From: Priapulus caudatus
Taxonomy: Eukaryota > Priapulida > Priapulimorpha > Priapulimorphida > Priapulidae
Assembly: GCF_000485595.1 (NCBI RefSeq)
Contig: NW_014577076.1
Span: forward strand, 157,487-221,486
Direction: 5' to 3'
Length of the DNA stretch: 64,000 bases
How positions within the stretch are numbered: position 1 is the first letter of the stretch; every line of letters starts with the position of its first letter. Shown one piece after another: positions 25,870-36,384 of the stretch. Position numbers and translations under genes: made by a program. Under the pieces are notes generated by a model, which was given only the letters and a program-made list of their open reading frames with translations, searched no databases and was not told the origin of the DNA.

Positions 25870-27800
25870 CGCTTAATGGCGGCGCGTACGTGCGTGCGGT
25901 CTGCGCTCAGAATGCCGGCTGTCGTTAGGAATGATTTGTTCTGCGGAATAAGCGAGTATCGTCAGCCACGCCCAGCACTCTCCGCTCCTATATAGCGTCG
26001 CGCCGTAAAACTGCGCCGATTCCACACGTGCGCGGCAATAACGTGAGCTGTTACTACGCCGAGATGCGGCCACGAAGAAATGGTCAGCGGAGATTTTTAG
26101 GCGTTCGCAATTAAGTCGCGCAGTAACGATTGCCTCTCTGGGCGCCATGGCTTGTGAGTGGGATGCGAGCGTGAGCGAGCGAGGGGCTGAGCTGTGTGGG
26201 AGTGCAGCGTAGCAGTCAGGCTATACCGCTGCATAGTTATAGAGGTTGCTCGCTGAAGTGCGTTCTCTCCTTCGAATACAGTAAATAGGTATTGTTATCG
26301 ATGGACGCGAGGGGATGGTGGTCGAGGAAAGGGAAGCGAGGGAAAGACAGAGGGGATAAAAGAGAAATCAGAACAATACGGAGAGCGCGATATACAAGAT
26401 GAGAGGGTGAGAGAGTAAGAGTTAAAACGGTTATTGCGAGATTTTTGCTCAGAAAAACTAAATAAAGCTGAATATAGTCTCACCTGACAGCGGAAATATC
26501 ACTGATTACACCAACATTAAAAATACTCATATTTTATGCAGTTATAGTATAGAAAAATGGATTTGACCACATCGTAACAAGACTAAATTTTATCGTATGG
26601 CGATAATGCCTAATGGCAGAATTGGTAAACTTGTATTTGTGTCGGTGATGAGTTGAAAACAAGTGCATGCCTGTACTATGCCTATGGCAGATAAGCGGTG
26701 GCGCCACAAGCTAATCTATACTTCCTGTTAGTTCAAGATGATAGAAAACGAATGTTTACAAAAACGATTAGTTCGAAACTGGCAGTTTTCGGTGAATACG
26801 AAGGTTCTAAGACATTTTATTGTTACTCAAGCAATAACGGTAGGTGTCATGAAAGTGGTGAAAACACTGGAAAACTCTCGCAATGGTTACTTTAAAGGGC
26901 GAGAAATGGGCACGAGCACTCCTCCCGCCTATAGAAGCCATGTCGCGCGTGCAATATGTTGACACGTGTTGCGGCAATCGAGTATCATCACAAACAAGTG
27001 AGTGCCCTCATAGTCAGTCCAACGCCCCACTTTATTTGCCGTGGTTTGTCTCTTACATGCCCCCTTTCTCTTGCGAGGAGAGCTATTCAGTTAAATTGCG
27101 TTGCACGTGCATGCGGCGTGTAAATATCAAGCGGACAGTGTTAATAGGATGACAGCTGATCACGCGTGGACGCCGGTATTTCGTCAGTGCGGTTCATCTG
27201 ATCTAATGAGGTTCGCTTTCCGCTCAATGGCGGGTCGTCTGTTCCAGTGCGGTTCACGCTTCGTCAGAGCGCTCCGCCCTTCAATAATGCGGTTCACACT
27301 TCGTCAATGCTGTACACCTGATCCAATGATTAGCGCGCGATTCTGCCCGCCGTGCGATTTCGGTTTGATACCCATCATCGAGAATGATGGGTATCTTCGG
27401 CCGCTGCGGCGATTCCCTCGTCACAAAGCACCCAATTTCAGATGCTGAGTAAGCGGGATCTTGCCATCGCGTGAGATGAATGATGGCTTCGTCCGCCGTG
27501 GGTTGCGGCAGCGAGGCCATTACCCGATCCCGGTATACACTCGCCTTACTGCGGCTATGACGTGCTGGGCATACGCGATGACTGCGTGTGGGAAAACCGT
27601 GAGTTCAGCCCCGCGGACACGGAGGGTGTTTCACGTTTACGCCGCGTTTCAAATATTGCGGTTGATACTATCTTGTATGCCCGCCCATTCTGCATAAAAA
27701 GCCAGCGCCTTCGGCTTTCCTGTTCCGTGCACAGTATCAATTAAGAAAAAGATACTTGGGATCTTGTACAATGCTGTACAATGCTCTCGCTCGCTGGCGT
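25870..27800. other. Non-coding stretch, partly GC-rich
   Basis: No defensible exon. Around 27170-27330 a degenerate motif (CGTCAnTGCGGTTCA) recurs at irregular spacing. A 12-bp-arm hairpin lies at 27367-27395 (GATACCCATCAT and its complement). Confidence 0.5.
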
Positions 27801-27810
27801 CAGTCATTAC

Positions 27811-27933
27811 GTGTAATCAGGAGTGTATGATATATAATATATCAGGAGTGAATAATGAGACGTATCTCTATTATGTACTCGAGTCTTGATATTATTATTC
27901 ACTCCTGACTATATTATACACTCCTGGTGTAAT
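27811..27933. mobile_element. Nested family-1 hairpins (element within element)
   Basis: Outer element 27818-27926 starts CAGGAGTGTAT and ends ATACACTCCTG, flanked by perfect 7-bp repeats GTGTAAT (27811-27817 and 27927-27933). Inside it, 27843-27907 starts CAGGAGTGAATAAT and ends ATTATTCACTCCTG, with flanks AATATAT and ACTATAT (6 of 7). Its core again holds TCTCTATTATG and GAGTCTTG, typical of the family. Confidence 0.7.
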
Positions 27934-27976
27934 CATACTCACAAGTTTTGTCTCACAGACTGGAACGTTTTTCTCA

Positions 27977-28002
27977 TCTCTCTCTGTCTCTCTCCCTCCC
28001 TC

Positions 28003-28041
<39 letters not shown>

Positions 28042-28066
28042 GCTTTCTCTCTCTCCATCTCGCTCT
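27977..28066. repeat. (CT)n microsatellite
   Basis: Imperfect CT/CCT/CTTT run. It gives artefactual Leu-Ser and Arg-Glu frames. Confidence 0.9.
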
Positions 28067-28311
28067 CTCCCGCCTTCACAGTGATTATGACCATGGCGTG
28101 GGTGCAAGTATGTCGCGGTTAAAGTGAACAGACGTACAGTAGAGTTACGTTCGCACATTTTGCTTTACACTTCAACATGCACCCCCGCTGTTCACGAACA
28201 ATGCCTTACGTCTGGTTAGGCATTTTCTACCTGGCGTGATGTTTTACTAGCTTTGACGCATCTTGGCACTCCTCCAAAGATATACAATGCAGGCGCGAGA
28301 GTGGGTGCTTC

Positions 28312-28345
28312 AAATTATCAAGGTATTATTAGCTCTTGAAATTAT
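28312..28345. mobile_element. Collapsed family-1 element (20 bp) with 7-bp TSD
   Basis: Element 28319-28338 starts CAAGGTATTATT and ends AGCTCTTG. Only one arm survives well (ATTAGCTCTTG, as at 35.8 kb). Flanks 28312-28318 and 28339-28345 are identical, AAATTAT. Confidence 0.5.
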
Positions 28346-28349
28346 CTCT

Positions 28350-28895
28350 AAGCAGCGTCAAAATCTCCGCTGTGTATGGCCTTCTCAGAGTGAAACTAAA
28401 TGCGTCTATGAAGCGTTGGTAAGGCAGCGAAGAAAGTGGGCGATATACCCAGCGGAGCCGTCAATTCTCAAAATTAGACACTATACGCACTCACCGCTTG
28501 CGGAAATAGCTTGAAGATCTGTCTGTCACTCGACGGCACCCAGCTGTGGCACGATCGCCTCACCTGAAAGCAGAACGTGTAATACGTCTTATAAGCCAAG
28601 TGAAAGACAGCAGTACGTGACGTATATACAGTCATAGTCGACAACCCCGCGCACACATACTCCGTATAAACGTGTTGTTATCCTAGAGCAGTCGCCGGTA
28701 GCCTGTAGTTGGTAGAGCCTTCTCGCAGCGAGCTGTTATTATTCAGGCGATGTTTCGTTCGAGTGTGATTCATCTGCGGTGTGTACGCACCTGGCCTCAC
28801 TATAATTCTGTGATTTTGAGTATGAACTTACACACGTGTAGTATAAGGCAGGGTTTCGTCCTTTGCAGTTGGGCTAACGCTCCATTAGGAGTGTT
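28350..28895. other. Non-coding stretch, nothing recognised
   Basis: No protein-like frame, repeat or fold that I can support. Confidence 0.5.
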
Positions 28896-28898
28896 CCC

Positions 28899-28990
28899 AC
28901 TTTTGATATCATTAATGATTAATGATTGATAATCCTAACCCTAACCCTAACCCTAACCTAAATGACATTAAACCACAAACTAATATATGA

Positions 28991-29029
<39 letters not shown>

Positions 29030-29055
29030 ATTATGACCATTAATGACATTAAAGT
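28899..29055. repeat. Interstitial telomere motif plus (AT)n between short inverted repeats
   Basis: About 4.5 copies of CCCTAA lie at 28934-28961 and an (AT)n run at about 28993-29026. Flanking inverted repeats are ACTTTTGATATCATTAATG (28899-28917) and its approximate complement (29038-29055). A direct repeat AATGACATTAAA occurs at 28961-28972 and 29042-29053. There is no clear target duplication. Confidence 0.7.
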
Positions 29056-29897
29056 TGCAGTGGCAGGTAATAGTGATCGCCGCGTTTTCCTCTAACACGC
29101 GTACATCCTCGACAACTTATGAACGCACTGATCCGTGCATGTACTTGTACCCGCGAGCGTATCTAGCTGTCATTTTCATTCGTGTTTTACGACCCTCTCA
29201 CACCTGCAGTCCAGATTTCGCGTGACTTCACGTGTTTTGTAAAGGTTCAGTTGCGGAATATTGTGGCGTACGCAATTACATGATAATCGCAGTATTGGTC
29301 GTTGTACGGGCTTTCTTGTATGTTGTTACAATACATGTATCAGGAGGATATGTGGTGCACGTCATAATAATGTTAGCAAACATTGGCCATACTGCCGATG
29401 TGGTGTTACTGTAGTATATTCATGTTGGACGAATAGTAAGTAGTTCTTGATGGGAAAAAGTGTGAAATTTAAAGTATGTCGTTTAGTTTACCACATTATT
29501 GAATATGAATGCATATATATTCTATCGTACGTTCAATGTCTATTTACCCACGCTCTAACATCCTGCTATCCTATAATTAAAGAAAACTCAGAGATGTTCA
29601 GCGTAACGAAATTTCAGAGGAAATTTAATATATGTTTCTATATATATGTGTGTGTGGGCGTGCGTGCTTGTCTGCATGTGTATTCGTGCGTGCTTGCGTC
29701 CGTGTGTATGTTTGTTAATTATAATAGTATGTTTGCCAATACTATTCGATACTCCAAAATAAGTGAGACAGCTGCCATTCGTCGTGGCATCATATAATTA
29801 TATATTTCTACTGCCTCGTTCAGCGTGTGTGCTGTGTTCATGAGCAGGTGTGCTGGTCTGTCGTGTTACTTCACACTGTCGTGTTATACATACGGTG

Positions 29898-29899
29898 AC

Positions 29900-29948
<49 letters not shown>
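29898..29948. repeat. (TA)n microsatellite
   Basis: About 25 TA units. Confidence 0.95.
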
Positions 29949-29949
<1 letters not shown>

Positions 29950-30616
29950 TTCTGCTAGCGTGTATTTCGTCGTAAATTCGAACACTATTTATACCATGTG
30001 AAAAAACCTATATCAAAAATCCGTTAACAAACATAGAATCCGTTAAAAAACATGGAATCGACAGTGATAAGCACGACCCGTATATATTTCGGTATTTAAG
30101 TAATTTCGCTGCGTTTTTCGCCGGGTTGAAAAAAATGTTTCGTCTAGCTTCGATATGAATCTCTCTGCATTCAAGGCTCCCCCTCAGGGGCTTCCTCTCT
30201 CGTCCGATAACGACCACCTCGAATTGGAACTTCTCTACTATGGTAACTTCTCGTTCACTATCGTAAACATAATGCTCCCTCATTCACTTGTTTCACCGCT
30301 AGCTTCATGTGCGATCCTGCCAATTTTACTTAAAAAACGCAGGTTTATGGAATTTATTTTTTTATGCAACATATAAATGTTCTTAGCGTGTTTTTAGACC
30401 TCGACATACCATGATGTTGCTTATACTGCACGTAATTGTAACACGTCACAGTGTAAAGGAAACGAGACAAAACAGACGAGACTTAGACTAGTGTTTTCTG
30501 CTGTCACTCATGGATGTTATGATTGACTACTCGAAATAGCGCTTGGCTCACTACTTTGGTCACAGTTAGCTTCAATAATTAGGTTATGTGATATTGCGTT
30601 ACATGTGGGTGTTTGT

Positions 30617-30644
30617 ATATATTTATATTATATATATTATTATT

Positions 30645-30699
<55 letters not shown>

Positions 30700-30722
30700 T
30701 ATATATATTATATATATATATA
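30617..30722. repeat. (AT)n-rich microsatellite
   Basis: TATATA runs with a few G, C and TT interruptions. Confidence 0.9.
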
Positions 30723-33039
30723 CATGTATGCACTCAATAAAAATTGGTGCAAAATTTAGCAGTGGTGGGGGGGGGCATGGCATACCGGATGCGAAGAAGA
30801 AGAATTGATGGTGGGTGTTAGTATCGCACACGAGATTGCACGGAAGTCACTTGCGTACTTATCTCCCATCAAGAAGCATTTAATTAATTATAACAAGTTT
30901 TTCCAAGAGCGACTCATTTCCTCCAGTATGGCTGAACGCGACTGCATTGCGAAGTGCTGTCTGACATATTATTTTCATGCCGGTTTCCATCTTTTTGATG
31001 AAGGCAAATTTTCAGTCAGGCTGCAATTTAATTCACACGAGTTCAAACAGGTACAGAACCGCGTATGACACTATTCTCGGCGTACATCTCGTCGCTCTAC
31101 AGTAATTGTAGATGGAACCTATCTTGAACACGGTAGGCAGGATATTAGACATGCAAGGGGAGTATACATATTGCATGCCAGGCTTCAAACAGTTGTCACA
31201 CGCGATCATGATGATTCCCTTTGCTCTGCATGCTTCTTCTACTATACTATTTCGCACAAAATAGAGGAGGAAATTCGCGTGATAACTCTGGATGATAAGA
31301 TTTTTTGCGCGAGTTCGTGCATTTCCTCGACTCGCACATCTCATCCTAATTGGGCAGAAGACGTGGACTATAGCGATGCCATCCATGCACGCATCATTAC
31401 ACCGCACCAGTAATAGACTGCCCCGATAGTAAAGAGTTCCACAGTAGTCGTCGCCAGACATCGGCACACTTGTGACAGCATAATCCCTGTCATTCCCCCG
31501 TCTGAAAAATTGTTACGCACGAATTAGTTATCGGTGAAGACTACGCTCGGCCAACTAGGCTAAGTTCGTCTTAACGATTGCAGGGTCGCTTGCGTCTGAA
31601 GCCGCCGTGTGGGACATAATGCTGCCTGATTGTCATGTGTCGCGCAGGGGTACGCTGTAACAGTTCGCTGAGCACGACAGGCTCCCCGCGTTCGTCGCAC
31701 ACTTCTGCTAGCGTAAGCGCCCCCCCCCCCCCGACGCGCTCATGTATTAAACATTATGTGGTTTCTTGCTGCCCTGCTGCATGCGAATATCAAAGCCGCG
31801 TGGATTGAGTGAGAGAAATGTGTTGGCTGAGCTGCATGGGGGTACGTACGGGCAAGCCAGAGGAGAAAATGCTTCATCTTTAGGGTGTGTATATATATTC
31901 GGTTAACCTTAATTCGACAAGGATGATCATAACGTAGAATTATAATCAGGGCGCTGATTGTGGACTACTGTACTGGCAGGACTGTATTCTGTAATACATT
32001 CTTAGAAGCGGAACTTAGCAGAACAGGTAATGGTGTTTTCCAGTGTTTGAGCTGATACAGATCGAGATACGCGAAGCACGGTATATATGATAACCAGTCA
32101 TTCACAGATTTTCCCTCATGAGGATGCTGAGAAACTGTAACAGAAACCGCAGCGAAGTCCCCAGTTTGTGAGTTAAAAATTATTATGTGTCCGTGTACAT
32201 ACCTTTTCCCATGCCAGTTCGCCGTTCCATTAAAAATGCCATAGTTAACGTCTATCCACCTGAATACGAACGTTGTCTGGCAGTCTCACAGTTTACACGT
32301 AAATTGTCATGTTATCGTGTCATTCACGTGTGGAACAGAGAAACATGCAAAGTGTAGATGTAGCTCGTATAACCTACCATAGGATCCCGGTCATTACCTT
32401 AGTGGTGAAGAAACAAAAGCCTAGTCTTATCCTAAATATACGTAGTTCTCCTCGTATACCGCTAAGCATTTCGGTATGTTTTTTCATGTTCGGTCTGTTA
32501 TCCAGTGGTGAATAAACATGTACATAGGTAGCCTAATAGGTAGTCATTCCTTTTCATTGAATATACACTTTATGTACTTTACGCAAAGTACAATAAAAGC
32601 AAGAGGTCACGGCTAAAATTGTTTCGCTCTGGGCCCAGCAATGTTTACTCATAAAGACTGCACTATTTGCCATCATGATATTTAATGTTTTTCGGACGAC
32701 CTTAAACCATTTTTCATACTCCTATGTGCAGAATATGAACGATAAATCTTTCCCCTTTTCGAGATATTATGATTATATTCTCCGCGACGCAGACAGCATT
32801 GTATGGCCTTCGTATCTTCTAAGGAATTCCAGTACCAAAAACCTCTACAATATCTATTCCATTCTATGTTTATTCTAATAGTAGAAGTTCGTTGCCAAGT
32901 ATTCAAAGGCCTGTATTGTGCAATCAATAGCAGACGAGGGGCAAGTCTACACGGGCAGGTGCATATGAATTGCTGTAAATTTTTGACGTGAAAGTGGCGC
33001 ATGCCTACAGCATGGGAATGGGGGCTTCGATGTATAGAT

Positions 33040-33127
33040 CAGGAGAGTAGATAAGATAGTATCTATATTATCAAGATCTCATAATAGAGACCCTCTATTA
33101 TGAGCTCTTGATATTATGACAGTCCTG
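33040..33127. mobile_element. Family-1 hairpin inserted in an older CAGGAG-type copy
   Basis: Inner element 33072-33110 (39 bp) starts CAAGATCTCATAATAGAG and ends CTCTATTATGAGCTCTTG, with arms differing at one base. It is flanked by perfect 7-bp repeats ATATTAT (33065-33071 and 33111-33117). The surroundings start CAGGAGAG at 33040 and end AGTCCTG at 33127, as expected of a decayed outer copy; its own duplication is no longer clear. Confidence 0.7.
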
Positions 33128-33134
33128 ATAGTAT

Positions 33135-33955
33135 CAGCCCCGACATGGAGGTGACTTACGGCGAGAAATACGTTATATCACATTCACTCATTCGGCCGCG
33201 GCTGTATCGCAACTAAAGGATGAGTAATGTACTCGCTCGCATAATTCCGTCCCTGACTCGCCGTGTACTCTACCGTGCACGGCCCACCCTCGCGCGTCTT
33301 TTTGTTCTGCCATGCTTATCTGAGTACCGTCTATTGGTGCACTATATGCGTCTCCGTCTCATCGTCTCTTCAATTTCGCGTCGTCTGGAAATACGATGTC
33401 TGTAATCTACCACACTCCCATCATGTTCTGCCTTGCCCTGCCATTACTCCTATCTAGCCCCTTCATCTCTCATACGTTACCCCCAGCTATCTAGTATACC
33501 TACTTCACCCCTCACATCCACCTTACCCCCCCCCTCCAATGCATCTACGGTAATATCCTGTCTCGTCCAGGCTTTTACCACGCATCATCTCATCTATCCA
33601 TCCTGTCTTACTCGGCATTCTATTGCAGTTTAACCTTATCTTTCCTCCCTCGCTCCGCTGTCAGTTTTGCCTCGCCTCCTCCACCATCAGTCACACGTTG
33701 CCACGCCCTGCTCAGCTATCAATGCCTTGCTCTCTAGATTTATTAAACCATCCATCCCGTTTCGCTCCACGCACCGTGTCCGCCTCGATGCGCCTAGCGT
33801 CGCGCATCATCGTTGTCGGTGCATCGCTGTCACTGCCTATACGCGCGGTGCTGGATATGCTGACAGAGGGTTTCATCACCAGTTGACGAGCGCGACGCGT
33901 GTGGCATCAACCGCGATTACTGTGCGCTAGCACGCATGCCACGAGAAGCTGCGGG
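33135..33955. other. Pyrimidine-rich non-coding stretch
   Basis: Plus strand rich in CCT/TCC/ATC, giving several open frames without domain signatures. I do not call a gene. Confidence 0.45.
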
Positions 33956-33961
33956 CAGTGT

Positions 33962-33974
33962 GCAGCAGCAGCAA

Positions 33975-34007
<33 letters not shown>

Positions 34008-34035
34008 CAGTAGCAGTAGCAGTAGCAGTAGCAGT

Positions 34036-34079
<44 letters not shown>

Positions 34080-34170
34080 CAATAGCAGCAGCAGCAGCAG
34101 AAGAAGAAGAAGAAGAAGAAGAAGAAGAAGAAGAAGAAGAAGAAGAAGAAGCAGCAGCAGCAGCAGCAGC
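33962..34170. repeat. Compound (CAG)n-(TAG)n-(AGA)n triplet microsatellite
   Basis: CAG-rich with TAG interruptions to about 34100, a pure AGA run about 34101-34150, then CAG again. Every frame on both strands is open over it (poly-Ser, poly-Leu, poly-Ala, poly-Glu), which shows they are not genes. Confidence 0.95.
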
Positions 34171-34179
34171 ACGCCCGAC

Positions 34180-35750
34180 TGCATCTCGATGACAAAGTGC
34201 GTTGCCGACGCGCACACTGCGACGCAGTAGCGCATGTCATGCGCGATATTCTGCGTCCCTTTTGTAATCTATTATGGGGTGATAATATACGCAGGCTGCA
34301 GTAGTAATAGTAACGCCAAGAACAATGTGTATTAAAATGTACATTTACATATCGATTTCGCTCGAGGTATCGGGTAACATGTAGCTATAAAATACGTTCA
34401 TGATAGTATTCGCGTAGATCGTACGAAAATATCACAACAGATATTTGTGTTGGAATACGAAGATGCTGTAGTTGGTACTGGGAGCCAGTATAGCACAGCG
34501 GACAAAATATGATTAAGGAAATCCGGTAGCTTTAATAACTTGCTATTCAGACTTGCATTCAGTTTCTTTTTTTCTTTTTGGACTAACCAGTGGATTAAAT
34601 TGCATTCTCGCTAGGGTCGGTGATAGTCGTGTATTCGGCGGTCTCGCAGACGTGCGTGGTGTGTGAAATAGTACGAGAGCTATAGGTTCATGCTAGCATG
34701 CACTCATGCGTGCACCGGCAGCAGTGGACTGTGCTTCAGGGACACATTCCTCTCGCGTTGCGTTGTTGCTACATTTAAATTCGGTCAAATGATAAATCAC
34801 CTGGAATTTAAATCTTAGTGGGTTGCAATTCGTTTCGTGGCGCTTCACTGTGTATGCACCCGACATGTGCGTGTCTTTAGCTGACGATTGCTATAGCCAA
34901 TACAAATTCTTCTACTGTCTCTGTTTGCCTAGCTGTAATCAATATAGTCGATACTGATAATTTAAAGACCCTCTTGCTATACTAACAAGATGCATCTGCT
35001 TCCTGATTAGCTGATGGTGGAAATGTTAGCAGATGAGTTGGCACAGTGCCATAACGTCTTACGACATTCTATTATCGCGTAGCTTCTGGATGCTTGTGTG
35101 CATACATTTTATATAGCATATTTCTCACCTGCGCGTATGTTGGTACGTAGTTCCTTCTTGTTTGGATTTACAATTTTCACGCAACTAGGTTTCTATGCAT
35201 GCTCAAATTGCCTGTGATAAACGTATTATCCGTGTGTCTGAATATCACTGTATCAGTGTCAGCCATGATGCCATACGTTGGAAAACCAGACAGTTCCCGT
35301 CATGAATGCATTCATAAATGTTGTAAGCTATGTCGCAGTGTTTGTTGCCTGGGACACGTTATTATACCCAGCTAATTATGGTGCAGTTTAGTTAATTAAC
35401 AGCACTGTATTTTAATCAGTTAAGTGAATAATTCTGGCTTCACGATCTATTATGAGCGTATTCTTTCGTGCCCTTTCACGATGGCATTGTTAATAAGCTA
35501 GGAAAATTTGATAGGATAATTAGATTCGTTAAAAATGCATGGACTGCGATACGCGGAGTCCTCGGCGTAACAATCGAATCAATGCCGAATAATAGAAAGC
35601 GTTGACATCGAAATCCATATGAGCGGGGGAGAGAGAGTTTTTGATGATCATAATCCCTGCATGGCGGGTGCAGCAGTGGAGTGCTGTGGGGGAGCGCAAG
35701 AGGTGGCTTCGCGCGGACGGGCGTGTTTGCGTGCCTCCGATATATCAGGG
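34180..35750. other. Non-coding stretch, nothing recognised
   Basis: AT-rich, stops in all frames, no repeats of note. Confidence 0.55.
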
Positions 35751-35760
35751 AGTCTTATAC

Positions 35761-35811
35761 ATATATGCAAGAGCTAATAAACACCAGGTGTTTATTAGCT
35801 CTTGATATATG
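35761..35811. mobile_element. Family-1 micro-hairpin, perfect copy with 7-bp TSD
   Basis: Element 35768-35804 (37 bp) is an exact palindrome around one A: CAAGAGCTAATAAACACC, A, then the complement. Flanks 35761-35767 and 35805-35811 are identical, ATATATG. It is the cleanest copy and probably the youngest. Confidence 0.85.
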
Positions 35812-36328
35812 TATTAGAGCACACGCCCACGTGCGTGCACGCGTGCATGATTGCACATGCACGGCGTGCTTTTACGCGTGAGTGTGCACATGCGAGATCT
35901 ATCGCATTGCGTGCTTATATATACGCACGCGATGCAGATACAGTGGAGAGCTTGATTATCAAATCGGAGCAGGCGTCCACACGCAGCTGTGGCTTCAGCC
36001 TTTGCTCGAGAGAAGCAGGGAGTTATCGAGAGTAATTATTACGGCTGCTTTGAAGTTGGGAATCTGTTAGAGGGTGCGCGTGCAGCGGACGTCATATAGA
36101 GCGCATAAGCATGTCAGGCTTGGCGACCTAGATAGCCGCTCCATGATGCCGCGTGGTTCATCGAGTATCTACAGTTAGTGGGTCATCGGCCGTGATGTAT
36201 TCGGCGGCGGGGTGGTTTAGAGTTAAGCAGGAGCGCAGAGGTACCATAGACGTATTTCAACGTACCTTCATAAATCCTGTAGAAAACGGCTTCTATGTAA
36301 ATTTTCGTACATGCACATACACTCTGTA

Positions 36329-36353
36329 NNNNNNNNNNNNNNNNNNNNNNNNN
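36329..36353. other. Assembly gap (25 N)
   Basis: A run of 25 N, directly left of the large inverted repeat. Confidence 0.99.
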
Positions 36354-36384
36354 GCACATGCGCATCAGAATACACGTCCGTGTG

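Larger units (their letters stand above)
29060..33030. other. Non-coding stretch with AT microsatellites
   Basis: No defensible exon. A C13 run lies at about 31720-31732. The rest looks like ordinary AT-rich non-coding DNA. Confidence 0.55.

Noticed and set aside
27367-27395. Hairpin with 12-bp arms GATACCCATCAT
   Set aside because: Ends differ from both hairpin families and the flanks share only TTCGG; insertion not supported.
33899-34240. Five overlapping long frames
   Set aside because: CAG/AGA repeat; every frame is open.
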